From positions 1 through 64,000 of the forward strand of contig JACKHP010000010.1 of NCBI GenBank assembly GCA_020638905.1: DNA of 64,000 nt, given 5' to 3'. Positions 7,025 through 15,779 of the stretch are shown here, piece after piece. The first letter of the stretch is position 1, and the number at the start of each line of letters is the position of its first letter. The stretch comes from Planctomycetota bacterium (GTDB lineage: Bacteria; Planctomycetota; B15-G4). Below the pieces are notes generated by a model. It saw nothing but the letters and a program-made list of their open reading frames with translations, was not told the DNA's origin and made no database searches. The translations under genes and the position numbers were made by a program.

Positions 7025-9220
7025 TCAGAGGTTGACGATGTCGTCGCCCTCGCCGCCCTCGTCGGTGCCGTTCGGACCGACGCTCCACAGCATGGGCGTC
7101 TCGCGACCACGCTTCTCGACGAGCTTGTAGAGGTAGCCGTGTCCCCACGGGTCGGCCGGCAGGGCATCGTGCGGATAGGCACCCTCGGGGAAGTCCTGGA
7201 GAGGCTGGAGCAGGGCGGACAGGTCGGCCGGGTAGGCGTTCTGGTCGATCTTGTACACCCGCAGGCTGGCCTTCAACTCACGCAGGTCCCGCTGGACGAC
7301 TTCGATCGGGTCGACCTCGGGCTCGACGGCCTCGGCCTTGATGCCCATCTGCTGGCCGGCGACGGCCAATCCGATGACGGCCACCATCGGCAGGAAGTCC
7401 GAGACCTGGAACTCGGACAGCGACGTGGTCACGAACGTGCCCGCCGAAGGCGAGTATGTGCCCGCGTAGGACGCGTCGAGGTACTTCTCGATCGTGCCGC
7501 TGGCCGGCAGCTTCGCCAGGTCGACCGGCATCTCGCCGAGGAACATCGCCGCAGCCTGGAGCTGGCCGATTCCCATGGTGTAGCCGGTGGCGAACGACGA
7601 CTTCGTGTTCGCGTACGTCACCGTCTGCAGGTCGCCGCGCTTGGCGAGGCCGTTCACGAACCCCATGAAGCGCTCGTCGTCGGCGAGCGAGCCCTTCGAG
7701 ACGTCCATCGGGCCGTTGAGCGTGGTGCGCAGACGGCGCGCCGACGAGCTGTAGACGAGGCGGTCGGGCTCGACGGCGAACGCCGGCTGGAAGCCCATCG
7801 CGCCCATCATCCCGAGCTGGCCGGCAAGCTCGATCTCGAAGAACGGAGTGCCCTCGTGGTCGCTCTCCTTGAGACGCACCGGCGCCTGCGCGCCCGCCAT
7901 CGCCTGGAGCGACTGACCGAGCTGACGCACCGCCGCGGCGAACTTCGATCCGTCCTTCAGGCCGACGGTCACGATGCCCTCGGGCTGGGCCATGAGGCCG
8001 GCGCCAGGGAGCGTCACGCTCATGACCGGTCCGCCGAGGTTCGCGAGCACGTCGTTGCGCAGGTCGGACTCACCCATGACCTGGGCGATCTCGGTCTTGG
8101 CGACCTCGGCCATCTCGGGCTCGAAGCTGGCCAGGGCGTCCATCGCGAAGTCGTAGATGATGGGCAGCACGGGGCTCATGTACGCCAGACTGGCCGACTG
8201 GCAGTCGCCCGGAAGGGTCGCCAACTGCGCCTTGTCGATGCCCTTGCCCGACGTGACGAGTCGCGGCAGGAGCCCGCGCGAACTCGGGTCGACCGACATC
8301 ACGTTCGTGCTGTGGATCTTTCCGTCGGCGGAGACGTACGAGACGCCCCCTGCGTACTTCATCGCCCCCAGCCCGAGGCTGTCGTAGAACGACAGCACCT
8401 TCTGCATCATCTCGGGCTCCATCCCGTCCTGGGCCAGAGCCATGCCGAGGGCGAACTGGCCCAGCGGCGCGAGCGCCCCGACGCGCACGAAGTCCGAAGA
8501 CCCGCCCGCCTGGAGGCCTCCTGCCGCCTGCACGAGCTGCTTGTAGTCGGCCGAGTCGGCCAGGCTCGGGGAGCCGGCACCCTGGCTTCGGTCGATGATG
8601 CCGTTCAGCGTCGTCTCGGAAGCCGAGATGACGGCGAGCTTGCCGAGCACGGCCAGCGAGACTCCGGCGCCAGACATCGGCTCGGTGCGCGTGAGGTACT
8701 CGACGCCGCCGTGGCTGCTCTTGCTCTCGGCCCACGGGATGGCGCCCCAGAGCGTCTTGACCATGTCGATCATGCTCGGGTCGAGCAGTTCGACGCCGAT
8801 CACGAGCCCGACGTCGGGACGGTCTGCGGGGGCTCCTGGCATGCCGGGCATGCCGACGTGCGTGAGGCCGAAGAAGAACTGGCCGACGGGGAGTTCGCCG
8901 TCGGTCTTGGTGATGTCGAGGCTGATCTCGTCCGGGAGGCTGACCGGCATGTCCTCACCGCCCATGTCCGCACGGGCCTGCTCCATGAGCGTGGAGAGCA
9001 CGTGCTCGGCGGCGCGTGTGGGCTCGTGGAGGAACGAGCGCATCTCCGGCTCGGACAGGATGCGGCTCATGGCCGTCTGTCGCGACGCCGTCTGGCCGTC
9101 CTTCAGGCTGCTCGAGCCGAAGTAGATGATGGTATCGGCAGGCAGGAGCCGCGCGGGGTCCTCGGCCGGCGCCACGGTCGACAGCGCGATCGTGACCAAG
9201 GCGATCATCGAGACGAACAT
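7025..9220 (-). CDS. Secreted DUF3352-like protein with C-terminal GspG-type pseudopilin domain
   Basis: 731 residues. The ATG at 9220 has GGAGG 10 nt upstream and starts a short signal peptide (MIALVTIALSTVAPAE). Most of the protein resembles the DUF3352 class of large periplasmic proteins: LLPADTIIYFGSSSL at the start, repeated A-x-LGQF and D-x-L blocks. The last 88 residues (644-731) match the globular half of type II secretion major pseudopilins: RDLRELKASLRVYKIDQNAYP, then LPADPWGHGYLYK and WSVGPNGTDEGGEGDDI, the calcium-site loop region. It lacks the N-terminal hydrophobic pilin helix, so it cannot assemble as a normal pseudopilin. Function unknown; an exported structural or inhibitor-like protein is possible. 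Confidence 0.8.
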   Translation of the reverse strand: MFVSMIALVTIALSTVAPAEDPARLLPADTIIYFGSSSLKDGQTASRQTAMSRILSEPEMRSFLHEPTRAAEHVLSTLMEQARADMGGEDMPVSLPDEISLDITKTDGELPVGQFFFGLTHVGMPGMPGAPADRPDVGLVIGVELLDPSMIDMVKTLWGAIPWAESKSSHGGVEYLTRTEPMSGAGVSLAVLGKLAVISASETTLNGIIDRSQGAGSPSLADSADYKQLVQAAGGLQAGGSSDFVRVGALAPLGQFALGMALAQDGMEPEMMQKVLSFYDSLGLGAMKYAGGVSYVSADGKIHSTNVMSVDPSSRGLLPRLVTSGKGIDKAQLATLPGDCQSASLAYMSPVLPIIYDFAMDALASFEPEMAEVAKTEIAQVMGESDLRNDVLANLGGPVMSVTLPGAGLMAQPEGIVTVGLKDGSKFAAAVRQLGQSLQAMAGAQAPVRLKESDHEGTPFFEIELAGQLGMMGAMGFQPAFAVEPDRLVYSSSARRLRTTLNGPMDVSKGSLADDERFMGFVNGLAKRGDLQTVTYANTKSSFATGYTMGIGQLQAAAMFLGEMPVDLAKLPASGTIEKYLDASYAGTYSPSAGTFVTTSLSEFQVSDFLPMVAVIGLAVAGQQMGIKAEAVEPEVDPIEVVQRDLRELKASLRVYKIDQNAYPADLSALLQPLQDFPEGAYPHDALPADPWGHGYLYKLVEKRGRETPMLWSVGPNGTDEGGEGDDIVNL

Positions 9221-9763
9221 TCCAGGAGTACCTCCGAGGGGACGAAGCGCGGCCGACCGGTCTACGATCGACGCGGTGCATGTGCTCGGGCGTGCCGCCC
9301 GCGAGCTGGATCTCGGGATCCCTGCATGCTTCGTCGCCGATGATCCCGAATGCCAGTCGATCTCGACAAGCGTAGCGAGCCGGCTGTCATCGAATCGACA
9401 CCCCGACCCGGAACGGGAGCCCTCGTCCTCGACCGAAGTCGCGCGGCGTCGCGGCGTCCGGCGCGCCAGCCAGATGGCGGGCCGTTGCGCACTTCGCCGC
9501 CGAGATCGGAGGCGCCGTCATGCCACGCCCAGGCCTCGATCTGTCAACTCCCTCCACCCAACCATGGGCAGGTCTCGGGTGGGAGCAGAGCGCGGCGCTC
9601 GGGGTCGCGGCTGGACGGCCCGGCGCCCACGGCGACCCGCGACCCTTGCCAGCGATGCTGCCGATGCCTCAGAATCCCTCCCCCTGGTCGCCGACGGCGC
9701 GATCGGGCTCCGACCTCGCCCAGGTCGAGACGAACCCAAGAGCGCTCGAGAGAGGCTTCATTC
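9221..9763. other. 543-bp gap without a convincing gene
   Basis: Divergent spacer between the secreted GspG-tailed gene (minus) and the small membrane protein gene (plus); it must hold both promoters, but I see no strong -35/-10 pair. A plus-strand frame from about 9263 reads coding-like for some 40 codons (HVLGRAARELDLGIPACFVADD) and then degenerates into Arg/Pro/Ser-rich text. It could be a decayed gene end or chance. Composition is looser than in neighbouring genes. Confidence 0.5.
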
Positions 9764-10117
9764 ATGAATCCGTGGATCAAGATCCTGCTCGCCGCCTCGG
9801 GAGTGGCCGTCGTGTTCATCGTCATCAACGCGATGCACCATGCCTCCGAGGACGCCGCGTGGACGCACCTCGCCATGGCGAGGGCCGACGGAAACTCGAT
9901 CGAGGCGCTCGAGACGGCCCGCGATTCTGCCGCCGACACGGTCGCCGAGCCGTGGATCTCGTACTTCCTCGCGATGCAGCTCTACCAGGCGGGCGAGCCC
10001 GACCAGCTCCAGCGCGCGCGGCAGATCGCATCCGACCTGAAGGCGGAGCACCCGGACCACGCCCTGGTGCCCTATCTCGACCGGCTCATCGCGGCCATCG
10101 ACAGCTACTCCGCGTAG
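9764..10117 (+). CDS. Small single-span membrane protein, 117 aa
   Basis: I do not recognise this gene. The ATG at 9764 starts MNPWIKILLAASGVAVVFIVI, a single membrane anchor or uncleaved signal (about residues 5-24). The remaining ~90 residues are predicted helical, with TPR-like spacing (A-W--LAMA, AWISYFLAMQLYQAGEPDQLQRA), suggesting a short periplasmic or cytoplasmic helical repeat domain. No catalytic motif. Convergent with parB; 165 bp separate them. Confidence 0.65.
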   Translation: MNPWIKILLAASGVAVVFIVINAMHHASEDAAWTHLAMARADGNSIEALETARDSAADTVAEPWISYFLAMQLYQAGEPDQLQRARQIASDLKAEHPDHALVPYLDRLIAAIDSYSA

Positions 10118-10282
10118 CCCGAGACCCACTCGCCCAGCACGGCACCCAGGACGAGTGCCGCCTAGGGTCAGGACGCGGCCCGCCCGAGCGATGACACGGC
10201 CTTCGAGAGAAGACCGCCGCGTCACTCGTTCTTCATGCGCGTGGACCTCCGCGAAGGCATCACGGGCCCAGGACGTCGCGCA

Positions 10283-11203
10283 TCAAGACTCCGGGTCCGC
10301 TGTGAGCAGCGCGTGCAAGAGTCGATCCCGATCCTCGTCACCGTAGAAGGCGAGACGCACCTCACCACGGCCGTCCTGCTCGAAGATCGAGACCTTCGTG
10401 CCGTACAAGTTACGCAGTTCTTCCACGTAATGGGATGCCTTTTGGACATCAAGTTTCTTTGAGGCTGGCTTGAGGGGCGGCGCTGGCTCCTTCGGCTGGC
10501 GCCGCTCGCGAACCATTCGCTCGACCTCTCGAACAGACAGTCCCTCGTTCGCGGCCCGATCCGCGACTTCACGACGATCGGTGGCCGCGTCGAGGCCGAG
10601 AATCGCACGAGCTTGCCCAGCCGACAGCTTGCCGAGCTTGAGGAGCACCTTCACCTCATCGGGAAGCTCTTGGAGCCTCATCGTGTTCGTCACGGAGGCA
10701 CGGCTCCGGCCCATGTGGTCGGCGAGTTGCTGATGCGTCCATCCCGTGCGCGTCAGCAGGGTGTCGTAGGCGTCCGCCTCTTCGAGTGGTCCGAGATTCT
10801 CGCGCTGGATGTTCTCGATGAGGGCGAGCTCGAGCGAGCGAGTCCCCTCCGCTTCGACGATCGAGATCGGGACGCGCGACAGTCCCGCGATCTTGGCGGC
10901 CCGAAGGCGGCGCTCTCCCGCGATCAACTCGAAGCCGATTCCCGCTCTCCGAACGACGAGAGCTTGAAGGACCCCGTACATCCGGATCGAGTCCGCCAAT
11001 CCGGAGAGCGCCGCATCGTCCATGACCTGCCTCGGTTGGTCAGGATTGACGCGGATCTCCTCGATCGCAGCTTCGATGCGATCTGATGTCCGCCCTTGAG
11101 GGACGCCCGACACAGGAGCTCTTTCGGGCTCCGCTGCGGGGGTCGGGGAGGTTCGTGAGATGAGGCTGTCGAGGCCTCTCCCAAGGCGGCGTTCCGTGGA
11201 CAT
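10283..11203 (-). CDS. parB: Chromosome-partitioning protein ParB (no adjacent parA)
   Basis: CTPase/DNA-binding clamp that loads on parS and organises the origin region. 306 residues, typical length. N-terminal RRLGRGLDSLI, then the ParB/Srx nuclease-like fold with RVNPDQPRQ and LIAGERRLRAAK (CTP-binding C-motif), ALIENIQRENLGPLEEADAY, a helix-turn-helix in WTHQQLADHMGRSRASVTNTMRL and a C-terminal dimer domain. The ATG has AGGAG 8 nt upstream. No parA gene is adjacent on either side, which is unusual. Two parS sites are nearby, at 11320 (117 bp upstream of the start) and 14425. Confidence 0.95.
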   Translation of the reverse strand: MSTERRLGRGLDSLISRTSPTPAAEPERAPVSGVPQGRTSDRIEAAIEEIRVNPDQPRQVMDDAALSGLADSIRMYGVLQALVVRRAGIGFELIAGERRLRAAKIAGLSRVPISIVEAEGTRSLELALIENIQRENLGPLEEADAYDTLLTRTGWTHQQLADHMGRSRASVTNTMRLQELPDEVKVLLKLGKLSAGQARAILGLDAATDRREVADRAANEGLSVREVERMVRERRQPKEPAPPLKPASKKLDVQKASHYVEELRNLYGTKVSIFEQDGRGEVRLAFYGDEDRDRLLHALLTADPES

Positions 11204-11558
11204 TCGTGTCTCCTGGCCTTCTGGCCGGCCTCACCGCTGACGCAGGGACGAGACAATCGTCACTGCTTCGGCCGTGAGGTGAGTCGAGGCTAGTGCCCGG
11301 CGCCCGTCTCTTCAATCCATGTTCCACGTGGAACATGCGGAGCCCTCTCGGAGGCCGCTCACCCTGCCCGAATCGGTTGCCTGCAAGCCGGGCATCCCTC
11401 GGGTTACCCTCCAGCACCTGGCCACCTCCGCGAATTCAGGTGACCTGGGCCCACGAGGAATCAGAGGGGTCGGCGGCCGGGTTCAGGCGCTCCCAACCCA
11501 GTCAGGACCCTCAGTCCTGGGGCGGCGCCACGAGCCACGCCGGCCACCAACCTCCGAG
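11204..11558. other. 355-bp gap carrying parS and no gene
   Basis: Lies between the starts of parB (minus) and the end of the HPr-domain gene (minus). It contains the perfect parS palindrome at 11318-11337 and presumably the parB promoter. Open frames crossing it are short and not protein-like. No DnaA-box cluster and no AT-rich unwinding region were seen. Confidence 0.55.
11318..11337. promoter_or_regulatory. parS centromere site 1 (perfect palindrome)
   Basis: The core TGTTCCACGTGGAACA (11320-11335) is a perfect 16-bp palindrome differing from the widespread consensus TGTTTCACGTGAAACA only by the symmetric C/G pair, a natural parS variant. Symmetry extends two more bases each side to 20 bp. 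It lies about 115 bp upstream of the parB start, so ParB bound here could also regulate its own gene (inference). Confidence 0.9.
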
Positions 11559-12848
11559 TCAGCGACCGAGATACGACAGTCGCTCTGGGAGGGAACCCTG
11601 TTCACCTAGGCCCGAAGAGAACAAGAGTTGAAGGTCGGCGAGAGCTCGAGCGTCTCCCCGAGCCTCGATCCGCTTCGGCATGGGGTGACTCCCACCCAGC
11701 ATGATCAGCGCCATCAACGAGTTTGCCTGACAGGACTCGCCGTCGAACGAGATCTCCACGGGCATTCCGTAGCGCTTCACGATCTGAACGATGAGAGCCA
11801 GAGGACGCGCGTGAAGGGTCACCCCTTCGGGCATCTCGAGGCGCATCCGGTCCTGAGGGACGAAGGTCGAAACAAGGCGATCGGCGATCTCGGCGCCCGC
11901 CTCGACGTACAGGTAGGCTCGTCGAAGGCAGACGTTGATCGCTGAGTCGAGGATGCCCACCTTCGAGACGAGGCTGGCCACGGCCTGCCTCGCGGGTGCG
12001 TGCCGGACGTCGTTCTCGTGCCGCTCGTAGAAGTGCACCAATCCGGTGGCCATCTCGAGCAGATGGAGGGCAACCGACACGTGCCCCCGCAGATAGGCGA
12101 TCCACGGCTGTTCCCGCTCGAGCGCGGTGCCCTGGATGTAGGTGTCATACATCGACTGGATGCTGTGCACGGACGACTCGTACCACCTGCAGCGCTCCTC
12201 CGTCGCGTGCTTGGAGGCGTAGGGACCGAGTTCCCGCGCGCTTCGAACCTGGTGCAGATCGAGGTTTCGACTGGCATCAAGGACAGCCAGGTAGCGACCG
12301 CCGATCTGTGCCATGAACTGCCGCTCATCGGCCGCTTCGTCTGCGTCCACGTCACGCGGCAGAAGCTGCCTCGGGGCGGGAGCATCGCGAGGCGGGATGG
12401 CTCTCTCGTCCCAGGGCAGGCCCATGGCACGGCCGTCTGCCAGGATTCGACCAAGAAGGGCGCTCAGAGACTCCTCGAGCACCGAATCGACCTTCTCCAG
12501 GTCCTCCAGAAGCTCCTGTTCGATCATGATGGTCAGGTACCGCGGAAGACGGCTCCGCAGATGCAGTGCGATACTGCGCACCAGTGAAAGCCCGCGGACC
12601 GATGCGACGAGCTCTCCAAAGGTGGCGAACGCCCGGTTCTGGCGGGCACCGTGGTCATCCAGGAAGGTCTCGAAGGCGTGAGACGACTCCACCAGCTTGG
12701 CGATCGAGGCGGCATCGGCGAGCAACTCCGGTCGCTCTCGGAGTGCCAAGGCCCAGCTTCCGAAAGTGGTCGCGACGGGATCCAGACGGACGAGATCCCG
12801 GAACTCAGCCTCCCTCAGGATGATCGATCGCGCTTGCGCCTCTGCCAT
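11559..12848 (-). CDS. Large protein with C-terminal HPr-like phosphocarrier domain
   Basis: 429 residues. The last ~91 (339-429) form a recognisable HPr domain: VTLHARPLALIVQIVKRYG with the phospho-acceptor His346, then CQANSLMALIMLGG with a Ser377. The His-to-Ser spacing is 31, exactly as between His15 and Ser46 of free HPr, so both the PTS and the HPr-kinase positions are kept. The N-terminal ~335 residues are helical and acidic (LLEDLEKVDSVLEESLSALLGRIL) with no family I can name. ATG at 12848 was preferred over GTG at 12881. No PTS enzyme I or II genes are nearby. A regulatory rather than sugar-transport role is likely (inference). Confidence 0.82.
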   Translation of the reverse strand: MAEAQARSIILREAEFRDLVRLDPVATTFGSWALALRERPELLADAASIAKLVESSHAFETFLDDHGARQNRAFATFGELVASVRGLSLVRSIALHLRSRLPRYLTIMIEQELLEDLEKVDSVLEESLSALLGRILADGRAMGLPWDERAIPPRDAPAPRQLLPRDVDADEAADERQFMAQIGGRYLAVLDASRNLDLHQVRSARELGPYASKHATEERCRWYESSVHSIQSMYDTYIQGTALEREQPWIAYLRGHVSVALHLLEMATGLVHFYERHENDVRHAPARQAVASLVSKVGILDSAINVCLRRAYLYVEAGAEIADRLVSTFVPQDRMRLEMPEGVTLHARPLALIVQIVKRYGMPVEISFDGESCQANSLMALIMLGGSHPMPKRIEARGDARALADLQLLFSSGLGEQGSLPERLSYLGR

Positions 12849-13038
12849 GAGCCAGCCCTTGCACTCGTTGGCCGCTGTCACGGCCGCGCTGCCAGAACCC
12901 GAATCGCTCCCAGGAGCGCGTGCAGGCTAGCACATCCGGAGCACCTTGGCTTTGGCCCAGGAGGAGTCTCAAGGCGTAGGCCATCTCGGTCCGACAACGG
13001 ACGCGGGCCCCTCATCCTCGGTCTCCGCTGGGCACATC

Positions 13039-13875
13039 ATGGCCGACCCGTCCTCCACGTCCGATCTCTCGATCGAGATCTACTTGCGCGAGATCAACCG
13101 GGTCAAGCTCCTGACGGCTGCCCAGGAAAAGGAGCTCGCTCGCGAGGTCCAGGCCGGGTCGGCAGAAGCGAGAGGCCACCTCGCCCTGGCAAACCTCCGG
13201 TTGGTCGTGAGCATCGCCAAGCGCTACTCGAACCGAGGACTCTCCCTCCTCGACCTCATCGAGGAAGGCAACATCGGCCTGCTGCGCGCCGTGGAGAAGT
13301 TCGATCCCGACGCGAACTGCCGGTTCTCCACCTACGCGACCTGGTGGATCAAGCAGGGCATTCGGCGAGCTCTCACGAACACCGTGAAGACCGTGCGCAT
13401 TCCGTCCTACATGGTCGAGCTGATGTCGAAGTGGCAGAAGACCACCGAGGCTCTCCTCCTTCAACTGGGGCGGGAACCCACCGCGCACGAGATCGCCAAG
13501 AACCTGGAGTTGAACCGAGAGGCCTACGAAGCCCTTCGAGGGGCTCTTCAGACCGCGTCCAGATACACGCAGTCCTTCACCACGGAAGACGACTCGGGCG
13601 ATCTCTCCGATGTGCTCGTCGATCCAAACTCGAGGGATCCGAGCGACGACTTCCTGCAGAACACTGAGGTGAGCCGCATGCTCAAGCTGCTCGACGGGCT
13701 CGACGCCCGTCAGCAGAAGATCCTCCGCATGCGCTTCGGGCTCGGCTACAGTCGTCCCATGACGCTCAAGCAGATCGGCGCTGAGCTCGGTCTCACGCGC
13801 GAGCGGGTGCGACAGATCCAAAATGAGGCCCTCGCTCGACTCCTCGCGTCAATGGGTGAGGGCGAGCCCGTCTGA
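13039..13875 (+). CDS. Sigma-70 family sigma factor (primary-like, group 2)
   Basis: RNA polymerase sigma subunit of 278 residues with regions 1.2 to 4 but no region 1.1, as in RpoS/SigB-type or short primary sigmas. Region 1.2 is SDLSIEIYLREINRVKLLTAAQEKELA; region 2 has RLVVSIAKRYSNRGLSLLDL, EEGNIGLLRAVEKFD and the -10 recognition helix STYATWWIKQGIRRAL; region 4.2 is MTLKQIGAELGLTRERVRQIQNEAL. ATG at 13039 begins just before region 1.2; the frame is open upstream to a TTG at 12946 after no clear Shine-Dalgarno. It is the first plus-strand gene after the strand switch and overlaps the hemW frame. Confidence 0.93.
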   Translation: MADPSSTSDLSIEIYLREINRVKLLTAAQEKELAREVQAGSAEARGHLALANLRLVVSIAKRYSNRGLSLLDLIEEGNIGLLRAVEKFDPDANCRFSTYATWWIKQGIRRALTNTVKTVRIPSYMVELMSKWQKTTEALLLQLGREPTAHEIAKNLELNREAYEALRGALQTASRYTQSFTTEDDSGDLSDVLVDPNSRDPSDDFLQNTEVSRMLKLLDGLDARQQKILRMRFGLGYSRPMTLKQIGAELGLTRERVRQIQNEALARLLASMGEGEPV

Positions 13876-15091
13876 CGCCCGGGCCGCGGACCTCATCCAG
13901 GACTGCGGGCCCGAGACCGGATCGCTTCGCCTGTACACGCACATCCCGTATTGCCGGGATCGTTGCACCTACTGTGCGTTTGCGACGGTGGCCGATGACC
14001 CCGCGCAACATGAGCCTCTGGTCGAAGGACTGATCCTCGAGGCCTCTCGGGTCCTTCCCACCCGGACACAACCGCCTGCGACCGTCTATCTGGGCGGAGG
14101 GACCCCTGGGCTGATCGCCCCCAACCTGCTGGGTAGGTTGCTCAATGCCGTTTGCGGTCTCGGAGGGGTCGACAGCGTGCAAGAGGTCACGCTGGAGGTG
14201 AACCCAAGCAATGTGTCCGCGTCGACCTTGTCGGCATGGGCTGATCTGGGAATCACCCGGCTCTCCGTGGGAGTCCAGACATTTCGGGACGACATCCTCC
14301 GTTGGCTCGCGAGGCGCCACGATGCCTCCACCGCGAGGCGTGCCTTGACGGTGATCGCCGAGTCCTGGCCGAGCACATGGAGCGCCGACCTCCTCGTGGG
14401 GTGGAGCGGGGCACGCGAAAGGGATGTTTCACGTGACACATGTGAACTCATGCGCTTTTCCCCACCGCACGTCTCGGTGTATTCGCTCACCGTCGAGCCC
14501 GAGACACCGCTGGCGCGGTTGGCCGATATGAGAGATGTGGTCGTACATGACGACCAAATGGAGCTCTACGACACGACATGGTCGTCTCTCTTAGTACAGG
14601 AAGGGCTCGAACGTTACGAGGTCTCGAACTTCGCCCGGCCTGGGCACCGGAGCATCCACAACGCGGGATACTGGGATAACCTCGACTACTTCGGGTTGGG
14701 ACCGGGCGCCTCGAGTTCCGCCCATCCCCTGCGCTGGAGCAACGAGCGCGACCCGCGACGCTACCTGGACCTGCTCGCTGCTGGACACTCTCCCCGCGCT
14801 GCCTGCGAGCGCATCTCCCCCTTCGACAGGCTGCTCGAGAGCTTGGCGGTCGGGCTGAGAACCCGCGACGGTCTCGCCTTCGCGAAGCTGGGACGGCGCT
14901 TCGGACCGGCCTGCGAGACCTTGGTCACCCGCGCCGCCGAGACCTACGTTCGCGAGGGCTTCTTGAGCCTCGACGACGGACGGCTCCACCTCCCCGCACG
15001 ACACCTCCCACGCGCCGACCGCATCATCACCGAACTCGTCCGCTCCCTCGTGGCGGCGGGTCAGCAACCCACCTCGGGAACGTCCTGTTGA
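13823..15091 (+). CDS. hemW: HemW-type radical SAM heme chaperone (coproporphyrinogen oxidase family)
   Basis: Radical-SAM protein of the HemN/HemW family; 422 residues from ATG 13823, or 411 from GTG 13856. The start is uncertain because the first ~30 residues overlap the sigma gene and carry no family signal. The cluster motif is YTHIPYCRDRCTYCAF (Cys-x3-Cys-x2-Cys), followed by YLGGGTPGL, TLEVNPSNV, RLSVGVQTF and EVSNFARPGHRSIHNAGYW, typical of HemW; the shorter single-Cys spacing and C-terminal HemN_C domain argue for HemW over oxygen-independent HemN. Likely role: delivery of heme to target proteins. A parS site lies inside the gene at 14425-14440. Confidence 0.88.
   Translation: MRPSLDSSRQWVRASPSDARAADLIQDCGPETGSLRLYTHIPYCRDRCTYCAFATVADDPAQHEPLVEGLILEASRVLPTRTQPPATVYLGGGTPGLIAPNLLGRLLNAVCGLGGVDSVQEVTLEVNPSNVSASTLSAWADLGITRLSVGVQTFRDDILRWLARRHDASTARRALTVIAESWPSTWSADLLVGWSGARERDVSRDTCELMRFSPPHVSVYSLTVEPETPLARLADMRDVVVHDDQMELYDTTWSSLLVQEGLERYEVSNFARPGHRSIHNAGYWDNLDYFGLGPGASSSAHPLRWSNERDPRRYLDLLAAGHSPRAACERISPFDRLLESLAVGLRTRDGLAFAKLGRRFGPACETLVTRAAETYVREGFLSLDDGRLHLPARHLPRADRIITELVRSLVAAGQQPTSGTSC
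14425..14440. promoter_or_regulatory. parS centromere site 2 (inside hemW)
   Basis: TGTTTCACGTGACACA matches the consensus TGTTTCACGTGAAACA at 15 of 16 positions (C for A at 14436). It lies within the hemW coding region, as many chromosomal parS sites do, about 3.1 kb from site 1. I found no third match in the window. Confidence 0.8.
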
Positions 15092-15194
15092 TCACGGTCA
15101 TCGACCGGCGCGGGAACCGACAGGCTGCGACTGCTTCGTCGGTGACGCGTATCATGCTGCGCCAGTTCGTGAGGTGCGCCGGCCGAGCCGTCCC

Positions 15195-15779
15195 GTGATC
15201 GCCCTGATCGACAACTACGACTCGTTCACCCACAACCTGTGGCAGCTCGTGCGCTCCTGCCTGCCGGACGGGATGCATGTCGAAGTGATCAGGAACGACG
15301 CCTGCGATGCCCACGACATCGCGGCCAGGTCTCCTTCGCATGTGCTGCTCTCGCCAGGACCGGGACACCCACGCGACTCGGGGCTCTCCCTCTCGCTCCT
15401 CCGACGTCTCCCATCGACACCGGTCTTGGGCGTCTGCCTCGGCCACCAGGCCATCGCCCATGCCTACGGAGCCGTCGTCACGCGCTCACCTCGCCCGACC
15501 CATGGTCGCGCCGTCCGCATCGAGCACGACGGACACGCTCCCTTCGAGATGTGTCCGCCACGCATCGATGTCGCGCTCTACCACTCGCTCGTGGTCGAAG
15601 AAGGCAGCCTGCCTGCGGACTTGCTCGTCGCGGCCCGCAACGAACACGGGGACGTCATGGCACTGCGCCACTCCCAGCGGCCACACTTCGGGCTGCAGTT
15701 CCACCCCGAATCCTTCATGACGCCGCTCGGGTCACTCATCCTCCGGAGCTTCCTCACCCATGATCACACCCTTCGGTGA
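15195..15779 (+). CDS. Glutamine amidotransferase of chorismate-using synthases (PabA/TrpG type)
   Basis: Class I glutaminase subunit that feeds ammonia to aminodeoxychorismate or anthranilate synthase. 194 residues from GTG 15195 (IALIDNYDSFTHNLWQL, the standard N-terminus); a GTG at 15174 would add seven residues. The nucleophile elbow is GVCLGHQAIA and the catalytic His-Glu is in LQFHPESFM; the oxyanion segment LLSPGPGHP is intact. No trpE or pabB neighbour is present to choose between folate and tryptophan roles; the amphibolic PabA/TrpG form is possible. Its 3' end overlaps pyrF by 20 bp. Confidence 0.88.
   Translation: MIALIDNYDSFTHNLWQLVRSCLPDGMHVEVIRNDACDAHDIAARSPSHVLLSPGPGHPRDSGLSLSLLRRLPSTPVLGVCLGHQAIAHAYGAVVTRSPRPTHGRAVRIEHDGHAPFEMCPPRIDVALYHSLVVEEGSLPADLLVAARNEHGDVMALRHSQRPHFGLQFHPESFMTPLGSLILRSFLTHDHTLR

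Noticed and set aside
6335..9343. A 1002-codon open frame on the plus strand
   Set aside because: It is exactly antisense to the acyltransferase and secreted GspG-tailed genes; high GC makes such frames common, and the text is His/Asp/Arg/Val-rich with no family.
9262..9492. Possible small gene in the 9.2-9.76 kb gap
   Set aside because: Minus frame is Arg-rich and motif-free; plus frame is coding-like for only ~40 codons. Left as an unassigned gap.
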